DNA of 64,000 nucleotides from Acestrorhynchus altus (GCA_034509495.1 CM067507.1:7552775-7616774), one strand, 5' to 3'. Shown: positions 46,644 to 59,345, counted from the first letter of the stretch. Notes: generated from the letters alone by a model not told the origin. Made by a program: numbers and translations.

Positions 46644-47538
46644 CACACACATGCTCACACAAACCTTCTCTTTGCCCTCTGCCTTATGCACCATTACATA
46701 ATCATGTCATTATATGTTAGTTCGCCTTCATTCTAGCCCTGCAAGTGAGCTGAGTGTAACTGGTTTCTGGCATTGCGGGAGGCTAGCAAATGCCTAAAAG
46801 ATTCGTTAGAAGACAGAAAAATACCACTTATGTAGGAAAAGCCTTCTCTTGTTCAATCCAGAAATTTGTCTAAATGTGGTGGTACATGAAGAACTGTTGC
46901 CCGGAAATTTAGGCATCTGTGTTAGCTCGCTCAGAGCACGCTCTGAAAATTAACATCAGCAACCGCCTGACTATCATCAGAGTTCTTACAAGCCTGTTCA
47001 CTCAGCAGCAATCTTGGCTAAGACCCCAGGCAGTTTTATTCTGGTCGCACAAGACCAGTCTACTATCTACTTCAGAATCAGAAGGGGCCAATAACTTCTG
47101 ATTCTGAAAAATGTGTTTAAAAACCTTCTGATTTCTTCTGGTCTTTGGTTCAAAAAAGTGCAAGCACTTCATTTTTCACTTTTTAAAATTACTGCAGTAC
47201 ACATGCACAAATTTCCACACCAAGGGAGATGTTTGCTTATTTTTATCTTAGTGTAAGATTTCCCATATACTCACAATACACGCGCTACACCTCTAAATCC
47301 TGTTTCCATCCTGTTGGCATCATCGTCTTATTAGGATCTCTAGGTCTGTTGCACTCTGTGGTTATCAAAAAATATGTTAAACCCATTTTGCTTTTTTTGC
47401 AGCATGCTCTTCAAACCTAGAGTGATTTTTATTAGTTATATTACTTGTATGATTTTGTTACACATATGCTCCTCTTGCATATTAGCAAACATTACTGGTT
47501 CAGTTTGTCACACAGTGCTTTCTCATTAAAATGGAAAG

Positions 47539-47540
<2 letters not shown>

Positions 47541-47588
<48 letters not shown>

Positions 47589-47634
47589 AGTTGAGAGTGC
47601 ATCGGTCTACTCACACACACACACACACACACAC
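47541..47634. repeat. (CA)n microsatellite, two blocks
   Basis: CA runs at 47541-47588 and about 47612-47633 separated by 24 non-repeat bases. Confidence 0.95.
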
Positions 47635-49096
47635 TGACTCACACTTGCAACATAATATTAGGCAATAAGTGACATTATTCTAATGCTTACTAGCTTATAG
47701 TATCTTCTATATGGGGGCAACAGATTAAATAAATCAGCTGACTGACCTTTAGCTAAGTGCTGCATCCTCAGTTATTGTTATTATGCATGACAAGCTTTGG
47801 AGAACACCAAGTCAACATTTGCTGAAAAATGTGAGCAAACTGAGACTAGCTAACGAAAGGTTTGCTGCTCTGTCAGCAGCTGTGTCCCAAAATCTGGGCT
47901 TCAGCCAAAGAAGTATACATTTCTCAGTGGTTACCCACGATCCTTCACACATGGAACAAAACCTTTTTCAAAGGTTGTAGAAACAAGTGGTGAGTAGTGA
48001 GAAGGTTTGCATCGAAATCCAATCTACTGTAATTCTTAGTCTTTTTTGTCCACTCTACGAGTGTTTATAAGGTCTAACAAGGTCTGGTCAAACATTTAGC
48101 AAATGCTCATTAAAATGCACAGCACTGTGTGTGGGCTTGAATGTGTACAAATGATATTATACTGCAATATCATACGCATATGTAGTTGTCAAAATGTACG
48201 TGCTGCTGGCCGATTAAAAGTGATTGTAAAAATTAATGTAAATGTATGCTCCCCCTGCTTAATAGTGAGTTAACTAAATTATTTTCATAGGGAAACATTT
48301 TCTTCTTGGGCCTAAATCCAAGCACTCCATTGGGGACACTGCAAACTTCATGCAAGATTTGTCTTTGTAAGTAAGAAAAACAAAACAATTCTTCCTTTAT
48401 GTAATGTAGTTTATTGAGAATAAGCTATTGTTGCGCACAATGAATGTTAAAGAGGCTATACAACAGACATTTCATTAACTTAAATTAATTAACATAAATT
48501 GTTTGGACAGATCTTTACCTTGTTACTAGTGTTTTCTCACTAAATTACCCCTGCAACAGTAATCCAAACTGATATTAGAATGTTTACCAAGTTTCAAGTG
48601 ATTCTGTTTGAAACAATGATGTGCTGGACACTAGCAATAAAATGTGCAATACTGACCATCAGCTAAAAGTCGAATACGTGTGTTTTATTTTTTAAATATA
48701 GTGTATATTTATGGCAATTATGTGCTGTGACCTAAATGGATCCCTATTCCCTCATTAGTATTGTGCTTTATAGGGACGCTTCCTCATCAGAAACACGTAT
48801 CAGCACCAGTCACATCAACAAACGTGTCTTAGGGTGTCTGAGCCATGTGTTACATTACATACACACACACAAACTGATTCTGAATTAAAGTTAGAAAAGC
48901 TCTGTACTCTTCAAGATATAACCCTTGATTGTTGCTTGCAAACATAATCCTCCCATTAATGAACTAATGTTACATGAGAAAACATCTGAACTTCACAACG
49001 TCCACCTGCTCGTAACTATCACTGGTTTAGTGGCAATATGAGCAAACTCTATCAGCTCCATTCGTTCCGCTGTGTTGTTTAGTACTGAGACTCAGA

Positions 49097-49132
49097 CCCT
49101 AAACCCTAACCCTAAACCCTAAACCCTAACCC
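49097..49132. repeat. Short interstitial telomere-like array
   Basis: Thirty-six bases made only of CCCTAA and CCCTAAA units, the complement of the vertebrate telomere repeat with some seven-base units. It sits inside ordinary unique sequence, so it is interstitial. Confidence 0.85.
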
Positions 49133-51374
49133 AAGTGTCCAAATCGTAAAGTGAAATTCCAAAATGGATTTAAGGGCAATATAATGTCCCACAATTCACC
49201 TGTAATTTATAGTAAACATCATAACTCACTTCATGGGCTGAATATAGACCAGTGTGCAACTGTGAGTCTTGTTACTAATCAACACAGTGGAACAAATGGA
49301 GCTGACTGTGTTTGCTCATACAACCACTAAGTCTGAGGGTGGTGTGCATAACAGACAAGGCGGGATAGCGTAAGTACTTGCAGCGTTTGTGGATTTAATA
49401 TACATTGAACAGGTTACACAAACAGGTGGACAAATTCATGAACAACAACACTAACCATCATCACAACAATAGCATAGACAATTGGACTGACAAGGATGGA
49501 CTGAAACAGAAGGACTTCAATAAAAGACATGATTACAGACACCTGGACTTGATGACAACTGAAACACAGATGGGAATGGGCGGAGACAGGAAATGCATGA
49601 GCTGAGATGCATGAGGGGAGATGAGACAGGAGATGACCAGGACAGGTAAGTGACAATAAGCCAGTGATAGTTACAAGCCACTGGATGCTGTGCAGTTCAG
49701 ATTTTTCCTGTTATGTAAATTTTTTAATGGGTTGATTATGATTGTAAGCAATATATTCCAGGATTCCTCCATGAACAGCACAGAGTTTTACTAACTGTAA
49801 TTCAGAATTTCCATTGCTGATGAGGAAGTGTTCCTAACATTACTTCGTGAACGAAATAGTCTGTCCCTGTATAGCACATATTCAGCTCACGTAGTGAGCT
49901 ACAATTGTTTACTATACATTACCAGTGAAGTGTGGCAGATAATAGTGTCCTCAAAAGCATGTATGAATTCCACTTTATGATTTGGACACTCAGAGGAAAA
50001 TGGCTAATATACTCATTAATGCCCTGTAATGTAACTAGGGATCCATGTCACAGCCTAGGTTTTTAAAAACTGTAAAATTCATCCACATTCCATTGTGGAG
50101 TATGAAATAAATGTCCCCTTCTTTCTCTCTGTTTATCCGTATGTCTATAATAGTTTGAGATGCTTGCGAGTATTAACCATAGCTTTTCATTTTAATTGTA
50201 GACGACTGATTGTTGTATCACTGTCATCTCGTATTTCGAGTGAAAATACAGAATCATCTGCATCCTTCTGCAGTTGGTCTAAATGACACGACCTTTTCAG
50301 ATTGAGCCCCATCCTACCCATGAAACAGTCTAGACTGAGGCCATGGCCATAATGGCCTCCTTCCCTCATCTCTAATACTACACATTATGACTCAAGTTAT
50401 TTGACTCCCGACTTCATTTCTTTCTTTCTTTTCCTCTGCCCCCCACCTTGTTTCATCACTGGCTGTGGGCAGCTTGAGGAGCGGGCAGTGGACCTGCGGG
50501 CAGCATCCGCACGCCGCTGACTCAGAGGGGCCTTGCCCTTGACCACGGCTGTAACACAATGTGCACAGCAGAGATGGAGAGACTCTCCATGCCACAGCTC
50601 CCCCACTCCCCTCATCTGCCCTCTATGCCATGAGGGGAGAACAACAACGCCCCCAAGTTAGTCCCAAAGGCCGGAGAAGCGCATTCCAGTTGCGTTCGTG
50701 TGCCTGGAAAAAATATCCATGAGGGTGAATCGCTAACTTGTAATTTGATTTTACTTGAAAGCAAACATAATGCAGAGATCAGACCCAGGGCAGTGCCAGA
50801 GAGAGGACATGATAAAGGCTTGGTTGTGTGTGTGTGTGCGTGCGTGTATGTGTGTGACTTTACGAAGTCTCTAGTGTGTTACTACCTAGTTTCTGAGCAT
50901 ATTTGTACTTTGGATTTACTGGATTTTTGGACTCTTGTTCTGCCCTCTGATATTTGATTTGCTGTGGATTTTGACCCTCGACTGTCCTTGACTATCCTTT
51001 TGACTTGTGATTACTGGGTTCAATAAATATCTCTACTTGCACCTGCATGCAGAATCATAACCCAACCAAACCTGTGCTTGTGTAACCTGCATATCACCAC
51101 TGACCTTCAGAAACATTGCACATTTTGACATAATGTGAATCTGACAGTTGTTATTCACTGTGATTTTTTTTCTTGAATTCTGTGACGGACCAATAGAAAT
51201 ACTCCATTTTTTTCTCCTGTAAAGTTGCTGTTTTGGAATTACAAGGTTTTTAGTGTGACAGTGTTGTCATAAATACCTGTACTCAACACAATGCTTTCCA
51301 ACTAATCGGCTTGTTTATTTATACTTATAATATTACATATCATGTTTCTTGGGGAAAGAACAGTCTCTACTGTT

Positions 51375-51600
51375 TATTGTGGTGCTTGAAAGTTTGTGAA
51401 TCCCTGAGATCTTTCCATATTTCTGCACAAATTTAACCAAAACCTTTCACACAAGTGATAAATGTTTAAAAAGAGGACCAAATAAAAATAATTTAGACAA
51501 AAATATTAGCCTCTCATTAGGTCATTTATTTATTGAGGGCAATTATACAGTATCACATATGTAGGTGGCAAATGGATGTGAACCTTTGCTTTCAGTAAAT
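51375..51600. mobile_element. Solo Tc1-like terminal repeat
   Basis: ttgtggtgcttgaaagtttg, then ggtcatttatttattgaggg and gtgaacctttgctttcagta match the long terminal repeat of a fish Tc1 family recalled from memory. Sequence after 51600 no longer fits, so only one end remains. Confidence 0.6.
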
Positions 51601-51988
51601 CGTTGAACCCAAAAGGGATCAATAGGAATTAGTGTTAAATTAAGGGTCACATTATAGGGCTCTGAGAAGCAGATTTGCCATATTGATACTGTGCTCACCA
51701 TATTGGTTGTGTGGAAAGTACTAGGGCATGGTGTTTGTGGCAGTAGATAGAAGAAGGCACACACCAGCAACATAAATGATCTGCATGACCTACACAAACC
51801 ACGGAGAGGGAGAACTGACAGATTGGTCGACATGCATGGAGTGACCAAACAGCCATGCCTGCAGGCAGTCAATGAACAGTAATCCCTCCAATGAGCATTA
51901 ACATTGAGTTGCACATGTAGAAAATACATATCTATGACTCCATATCCATGTCTATGAGATTATATAAAAAACAAGTCATGTGTGTGTC

Positions 51989-52105
51989 AGAGAGAGAGAG
52001 AGAGAGAGAGAGAGCACAGAGCAGTGTTGACACCTAATTCACAGTGTGCTGCCTAATTGAATACACATGGTACTGTCTACAGAAGTGAATGTGCATCCTA
52101 GTGTG

Positions 52106-52164
<59 letters not shown>

Positions 52165-52310
52165 ATATTTGTGTGATTGTGTATGTGTAACAAAATGGGA
52201 GGTATAGAAAAATGCAGAATAAACTTATTAGTGAATCTGTTTAGTCAGTCGTGTGACTGTGTGTCATGAGTGAGTGGTTATATGTTTCGAGTGAGTGAGT
52301 GAGTGAGTGT

Positions 52311-52341
<31 letters not shown>
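51989..52341. repeat. Microsatellite cluster (AG)n, (GT)n, (GAGT)n
   Basis: (AG)n at 51989-52014, (GT)n at 52109-52163, and (GAGT)n passing into (GT)n at about 52288-52341. Confidence 0.93.
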
Positions 52342-52346
<5 letters not shown>

Positions 52347-52464
52347 ATGCTGGCTAAAACTGGAAGAACAGCACAGCAGAGCTGGTAACATCAGAATAAG
52401 CAGCTGTCTGCTCCTTTCAGCATCACACACAGCACAGTGCTGACACCCAGAGTGCTCAACACTC

Positions 52465-52668
52465 ACAGTTCACCCTTTCTTTACACGTTCACCCATTTTT
52501 CACCCATTATTCACCCACAGTTCACACATTCTTTACACATTCACACATTCATTACTGTTCACCCATTCTTTACACGTTCACACATTCTTCACAGTTCAAC
52601 CACTTTTTACACATTCACCAATTCTTCCACCATTCTGAACAATTCACCCATTTTCACTCATTCCTTTC
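52465..52668. repeat. Degenerate minisatellite, unit like ttcacccattctttacac
   Basis: About 200 bases built from imperfect copies of ttcac(a/c)cattc and tttacacgttcac. Units vary in length (roughly 10-20 bases) and sequence, so the array is old. The HSFT-rich open frame over it is a by-product. Confidence 0.8.
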
Positions 52669-53150
52669 TGAACGTGTATTTGCAGGTTGTGGCCAAAGAG
52701 TTTCTTATTTTTTCAGTCCACATTTTCCAAAACTCATCTAGATGTCTTCAATCACTGAGTTTTGTAATAAGGGCAGAACAGTTGTAGAGGTGGTCTTCTC
52801 ATGAAATACTGCACCCTTTTTTCCAAGCATACCCTTGTTCACTGGGGCCAAATAATTTTGTTATAACTTCGTAATTCCACAGGACCTGATTCTTGGTTTT
52901 GCCTTAATAGACATATTTCTCATTTCTAGCAATCTTGCATATTTTTCTTTTCCTCAAGCAAGTGTCTTAAAGCTAGAAAAGATCCCCAACTGTAAAGAAA
53001 CAAACATAAAAATACAGGCAAATACAGAAGTAAACTTCAGAATGTTTTGACATTTTTATTAGCTTGGTGAACTGGATTTGAAGAACTGAGCAATGAGAAA
53101 CAAAAGAGTCGTATACTTGCCTCCTCCTGAACTTAGCACTGCGCACACAC

Positions 53151-53181
53151 TCACTCACTCACTCACTCACTCACTCACTCA
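53151..53181. repeat. (ACTC)n microsatellite
   Basis: Nearly eight perfect tetranucleotide units. Confidence 0.95.
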
Positions 53182-53894
53182 TGCAGAAACCTGTGGGAAG
53201 TCAACTCACGACACCGGGATCAAAAAATGAAATCTTAACCTCTTTTCCGTGTGTGTGTGTGTGTAGTGATTTTTCCACCCACCACAGTGAAGGATGTGTC
53301 AGAGATGGTTTGTTCTGTGTGAACTGTTTGGAAGCGATCCCAAGGAGCTACTTCTGAAAGGCTCAGCACCCAAACCGACATGCTAGTGTTGCCATCAAAC
53401 CCACACTTACACACATGTCCACACCATTATGCTGCAGTCTTCATTCTTTTAACCTCCAAATCTGCAAACATACACGCAAGCAAGAGTACAATATAGCCTA
53501 CCAGCCACACACCATATCGGTTTTGACAGCTGCTCCAAATTTGGGGATTTTAAGCCTAGTCTTTTGACTAGTTGAACCATCTTTGGCACAGATTTAAACT
53601 ACAGCAGTGCCCCTGTGTACATTTCTGAATTTGAGCATTTTGTAGTAGTATATAAATTAATACATGGCAGGAAAATTCACATGACATGTCACATCTGTTT
53701 GCTTCAAACACCAAATGTAATATTTATTATAGTACATTTTCCTCCGTGTTAGGCAACCCATATTTTAGCCCAAACATTTGTGGGTGCAGCTCATTAGCCA
53801 AACATATTTGCATTCCATCATTTAGTCAAATGTTCTTAGACTTCAATATTTAGACAACAGTATCAGAATAAAACTAACACCTTTGCAAACACAA

Positions 53895-54215
53895 CCTAGT
53901 GACCACTTAGCAACATCACAGCGACCACCCAAGATACTATGGCAACACCAAAGCAAACATCTAGCAATTGCTTAGGAACCACTTAGAAACATCATAGCAA
54001 CCAGGTAGCAACCACTTACCAACGCCACAGTAAACCCCTGGGATACCATAACAACTACACTAGTAACTATTAAATAAACCACTCATAGCACTACATCATA
54101 GCAATCACCTTGAAACCACTTATCAGTGCCATAGTAATCAATACCACAGCACCACCTAGAAATACCAGAGCAACCACCTAACAAACACTTATCCATAACA
54201 ACTAGCAGCCACTTA
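53895..54215. repeat. Degenerate minisatellite, unit like agcaaccacttagcaacatc
   Basis: About 320 bases of imperfect units that alternate 'gcaaccacttagcaac' and 'atcatagcaaccacct'-type text, roughly 30-35 bases per full period. Copies differ at many positions. This unit type is frequent in fish genomes (from memory). Confidence 0.8.
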
Positions 54216-54647
54216 GTAACATGTACATACATTTTAGCCTAAAGCCTGTGGACACAACTCTATCTACCAAACATCCAAAGGCCCAAAACCCACAAGACAA
54301 GACCAGGTTTTCAGAATCACAGCAAGTTTTTGAACAAACTCAAAATACAAAATTTTTAAACCCATGATACTCCCTGAGGCCACCACTATCAAAAGTTTTG
54401 TAGTTTAATAAGACAACAGTCCAAAACACGAGTAGCTCTAACTCACCGGAGTTTAGAAATAAGAATTTTAAACTTTTAGAATGGCATAGTCCCAACGTAA
54501 ACCCTTTAGAATGTAGTAGAATCCTTTTGTTGTGGTAGGATCTTAAACAGTTGTTCTTCAAGAGGCAGTGGGTCAAAATTCCTGTATTGTGGGACATTAA
54601 ATAACAATTGTACAAAGTATTTGTAGTTATTGCTGATAGCAGGGTGC

Positions 54648-54675
54648 AACCAACCAACCAACCAACCAACCAACC
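54648..54675. repeat. (CCAA)n microsatellite
   Basis: Seven perfect CAAC tetranucleotides. Confidence 0.95.
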
Positions 54676-56514
54676 ATATTGAAAGAGAACCCAGTCACTG
54701 ACTCACACAGATGAATGTATTGTGAATAAATACATTACATCTCTGTCATGCTGTTGTATTCATGTTTTAAAATTTAATGTTATTTTACATTCAGTCTTTG
54801 AAATGCAAAGAAATATAGAGGTCATACTGGGGGCACATTTTCACATTTCGGTTGCACGATAGTGTACAAAACATTAATTTCATGTCACATTTGATTATGT
54901 AGACACATAATACTGAATCAGCAGGGACCCAATATAGCACAATCTTGCCTGGGGTGGGTCCTTTTGCTGACTGTGTTACAGAATGACCATGTTTGGTAAC
55001 ATGGCGGCAGTAGTGTGATTTGGGGATGCTTTACTGTATCAGTTCTTCTCACTATCAGACAACTGTCCAAGCGAATGTCAGGTCAGTCGTTCATTTACCT
55101 TTTCGCTCCCCTTCACGTGGATGAAAACATCAAGTTACCTCAAGGTTGCCATAGATTGCAATAGATTGCCAGTCGATGAAATGGGATACAGTGATGTATA
55201 GGGTTCTCCTACAGATAAGAAAACATGATGTACACAATTAGGTTCTTTTCTAATGGAAAAAAGATGCACGCCCCCTCAGCAGACTTTCCCAAAGTAGATC
55301 ATGTGTTTAGAGTTGAGGGTCCCATTAACCAAATACTTTTGATAATATTTTGAATTTACCTTTCAACCCTACTTGCCAACCCTCTGCCAACAAATCTGCA
55401 ATTTGGCAAAGGGCCAATATGTTAGGCTAATATCCAGATTGTATTTATTTGTGTTTTGTAATCTCATCTGCACTGCCCTTAATATACACTTTATGTAAGA
55501 TTAGATTATGTCAGGTTTTTGATAGTGACAAGCTACAAATTGTTTGTTGAGTGATGTCACAGAATGCCCACCAGCCAAGCTCCTGGAGAGCTATCTTCCT
55601 GCAGGTTTCAACTCCAATCCAAATCTAACACACCCCATTCAGCCAAACAGGAAATTCAGAAGGCAGTACTTAGTTGGATCTGGTGGGGTGGATTAGGGTT
55701 GAATCTAAATTAGGTTCTGGGATCCAAAACTGGTGTGACTGTCGATGCTTTTAAACCATGGACAATGATGGGAATTACAGTTTTGGAATGGTAGCACTTG
55801 CTGTTTTGAAGGGACAGTCTCTCTAGTTATTATTTATGTTTAATTGTTCTAAAATCATTTTTTTAAGATAATGAAAGTAAAAACGTAGTAGTGTAAATGT
55901 CTGTATTTAAGAGTAACTGTTCATTTAATTTGGAACAAACACTGTCTCGCGTGTCAGTCTGAAAACATGACCAGTTATTTTGAGAGCCCATCTCAGCCAT
56001 TGTTGGTTGGCTGTTTGTCGGGTCAAAGGAAAAACATATTTCAGTTGCTCTAAGCAATCCAAAAACATTATAAAGTTCTTTTCTGTGAAGTTAACCTGTG
56101 TATTTCAGGTTTATACTACTCTGAAACCTGTTATGGCATACAGAACACTTGAGTCATTTAGCTGATAGACATCTCACATTTGAATCATGTTTCACAGGCA
56201 GAATATAGTCTTATGAGAACCCAAAGACTCATTGTGTGGTCTGACACAGTGACGGCAGTATAGTTAGTATACTTATCCATTACACTACACCAACTGACCA
56301 CAAGACAGATGTTTCAGAAATATTATATACATTTATCTAGAACTAAAGACTTAATTGATTGAATTTATATACTGTATATGCTTCCATAAAATACTATTAC
56401 TCCATTCTCCATCTTACTCAGTCCCTCCTCCATCCCCCTATCCATTGCTCTTTGCCCACTTTATTTCTCCTTGTTTTCTGTCCTTTCTTGTGTCTCATCT
56501 CTCAGTCTCTCAGA

Positions 56515-56820
56515 TTTTACATGTCCACTGGCTAGTGCTCTCAGCCTGCAGGCCGCTATGCTACAACTGACATCTGCTTCTTGACTGAAGATGACAACAT
56601 GGCCAGGGGTGTCATAAAGGTCTTGACCTCCAGTGGGAGCTTTTTCGGCTAGCTGGGCCTCCGCCGCAGTGAGGTGATCAGCGTCACATTCTCCATGACC
56701 TTCCACGACGGCTTCTACAAGTCTGGGCTGCCAGAGGGAGACTTCAGACCTATAAACAGGGCGATGAAATGCTGTGCAAGCACAGGCTCTGCAAAAAGTA
56801 CTTGGGTGATGGTGCACAAG
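56515..56820 (+). pseudogene. Unidentified exon-like remnant with in-frame stops
   Basis: A 300-base island with coding-like composition is flanked by a pyrimidine-rich acceptor (tctctcag before 56515, or cctgcag before 56551) and a donor-like AAG/gtcag at 56820. One frame reads GRYATTDICFLTEDDNMARG, VIKVLTSSGSFFG, stop, LGLRRSEVISVTFSMTFHDG, FYKSGLPEGDFRPINRAM. The central stop is TAG where CAG would differ by one base; a second TAG lies upstream near 56533. I do not recognise the family. It may be a decayed exon of a lost gene, a retrocopy fragment, or part of an unknown mobile element. Confidence 0.4.
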
Positions 56821-57119
56821 GTCAGAATAGAAATAACATCCTGAAAAGGCCATTCATAAATTGGAGGTCTGTAACAACAGTGGACAATTCCATTGTGCAC
56901 TGCAGTCCAGAAGTGCATGGATCTTGGTTCCTCTGTCTGTACAATTTTAGCCATTTCCAATTCACAGCCAGTAGCATTGACACTCTTTATTGTATGATGT
57001 TCCTAAGACTGGGAAGGTGAATTCAGTGAAGTGAGCCCATGCATCTCTTCTAACTACTGCTAATGCAAATTAACTGTCACACACTGTCACACTTGGAGTA
57101 GTGTGCGAAACTACTAGTT

Positions 57120-57300
57120 CTGTTCCATCAGCCAATAGCAATAGGTCTAAGTTTAGCTGCTCCAGAGTGCTATTAAAGGGCCTGGATTAGCTGTGTGTGT
57201 GCATTTGTACATATGTCAGCAATGGCTGAAACTTACAAGTAGCTGACTGCATTCACTAGGCGTGTCCACAAACATTTGGACATAAACTGTATGAATGGCA
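57120..57300. mobile_element. Tc1-like end fragment
   Basis: ctgttccatcagccaatagc, gctccagagtgctattaaag and ggcgtgtccacaaacatttg fit the end region of the Tc1 family also seen at 12920 and 26850, in the opposite orientation. No transposase left. Confidence 0.5.
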
Positions 57301-57594
57301 AATGTAAACAAAATCCAATTTGATTTTGAATTGAAAATAAAAATAAAGTCTAAAATACTGATGTAGCTGGTGACTGTGTATATTTAACCCTTGGTGTAGT
57401 CACAGTAATCCCACACATTCGACACATTTGGCTTTGTTCTGTCGCTTGCACAACTTATTTGGAGCTCTTTTTGCTACAAACCCTGTGTGACATTGTAGTG
57501 CAATTCATCGCTTCACCGTAACTAGAACAGCAGCAATTATGTTGAGGTCTTAAGATCAGTGATGGTGTGGCAAGCTTACTGCTCTTATTTGAGA

Positions 57595-59345
57595 TACACT
57601 CAGCACTTTATTAAGAATATCTGTACATCTACTAATTCATGCAATTTTCGAATCCGCCCGTTGTGTGACAGCAGTGCAACACATAAAATCATGCATACGG
57701 ATACGGATCTTAAGCTTCAGCTACCATCAGAATGGGGTGGAAATAGCATTGCCTGGCATGATCTTTTATGTCAGATGTGCTAGTTTGAATATTTCTATGA
57801 CAGCTGATCTGGGAGTTCCAACACAAAAGTCTCTGCAGAAGGAATCACCCTGTTGGTTGGTCAGTGAAGAACAGTCAGACTGATTTGAGCTGACATTTGG
57901 GCTACATTAAGGCACTCACACAGGCACTCTGTATAACTGAGCTGAGCAGAAAAGCTTCTTAGAATGAACAACCGGTCAAATCTTTAGCATAGTTCTTTGG
58001 GAGTGTGCATTCTGCAGTAGGTAGATCACTGCACCAACCAGCTGTTGATGTCCAGGAAAGGGCTGACCTGGGGTCTGCTGCTATATCTCTGCTGCACACT
58101 CCCATCTGGACACCACCACTGTGAGAATCACATTCTTTGTCTTCTCAAGTGCATTTAACAGCATCCAACCTCTCATGCTTGGGGAGAAGAATGCATGTGG
58201 ATATGTCCATGATAACCTGGGTCCTGGACTACCTGTTTCATAGGCCCCAGAATGTGCAGTTGGGAACCAGCCGCTCTGATCTTCTAGTCTGCAACACTGG
58301 AGAACCTCAAGGAACTGTTCTGCCCCCTTCCTCTTCAAACTCTACACCACATACTTCCAGTACAGGCCAGAAATGTTCTGATGACTCTGCGTTGGTCAGG
58401 TGCATCAGGGATGGACAGGAAGGTGGATAGTAAGCAGCATTGTGAAGTGGTGTGTGAAGAACCATCTGCTTCTTAATGTGACCAAGACCAAGGAATGGTG
58501 GTGGACTTCATGAGGAAGAAAACCACAATTAGGCCTGTTACCATCATGGGTCAGAACTTTGAGCTGGTTGACATGCACAAATATCTGGGTGTCTTGTTGG
58601 ACAACAAATTGGACTTGAGGGCCAACACTGAGGCTGTGTACAAGAAGGGGATGGGCTGACTCTACTATCTGTGGAAGCTCAGGTCCTTCAATGCGTGCAG
58701 CAAAATATTGGCCATCTACTTCCAGTCTTGTTGCGGGTGCTGTCTTCTTCACAGCAGTCTGCTGGGGAGCCTGCATCAAAGGGGGAGATGCCAAAAAGAT
58801 CAACAAACTGGTCAAGAAGGCTGGCTGAATTCTTGGATGTTCACTGGACAGCTTTGAGACAGTGGAAAAGAGGACTCTCAACAAACTGACCGCTGTCCTG
58901 GACTGACTTAATAGTGAAGCAGCGGAGCACTTTCACCAGGACTCATTTAGCTCTGCTGTAGCAAAGGTACAGGAGGTTGTTTGTAGCAACAGCGATCACA
59001 CTATACAACTCCACCGATGAACATCCATTTCTACTTAGCTACACTGATAGTAGGGTCAGAATGTGGTGCCAAGACCATAAATACATGGACATGACCTGCC
59101 TTGTGTTAACAGTCCAGTTTGGTTGAGTTGGGGTAATGGTTGGGAGTCTGGGAGTTCCAGCACAAATGTCTGTCAAATGGCAAGAATCCATGAACCCAAA
59201 CAAAAAATGCTTAAAATTTCTTCAAAAGATCTGCAGAAACTGCATGATCCAATCATGTCAACATGAACCAGAATCTCAAAAGTGTGTTTCCAACATTTTG
59301 TGGAATCCATGCCATGAACAATTGAGGCTGTTCAGAGAGAAAGTT
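57595..59345 (+). mobile_element. Tc1-like transposon split by a LINE insertion
   Basis: The left part (57595-57985) begins with actcagcactttattaag and has decayed text like the N-terminal half of a fish Tc1 transposase (tatttctatgacagctgatc, gagcagaaaagcttcttaga). The right part (59040-59345) resumes with gatagtagggtcagaatgtg and continues through ctgcagaaactgcatgatcc and tggaatccatgccatgaaca, the catalytic and C-terminal half. Between them lies LINE sequence. About 170 bases of the expected transposon are missing at the junction. Dead copy. Confidence 0.75.
58040..59035 (+). mobile_element. LINE reverse transcriptase fragment nested in a Tc1
   Basis: Broken plus-strand frames give VFSSAFNSIQP, MITWVLDYLFHRPQNVQLG, NTGEPQGTVLPP (the G-PQG-VLSP block), CSDDSALV (the YADD position, altered), WCVKNHLLLNVTKTKE, YLGVLLDNKLDL and LYYLWKLRSF. 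This is the palm-to-thumb part of an L2/Rex1-type reverse transcriptase, 5' truncated, with several frameshifts. It is the same general clade as the fragment at 27890-28720. Confidence 0.75.

Larger units (their letters stand above)
45276..51360. other. Intergenic spacer, no gene seen
   Basis: Contains microsatellites (46064, 46586, 47541), a telomere-like run (49097-49132) and a GC-rich island (50440-50720). No open frame here resembles a protein. Confidence 0.55.

Noticed and set aside
52437..52787. A 116-codon open frame rich in His, Ser, Phe and Thr
   Set aside because: It is the translation of the ttcacccattc minisatellite.
58405..58884. A 159-codon minus-strand open frame
   Set aside because: Antisense to a LINE reverse transcriptase fragment on the plus strand; no protein family seen.
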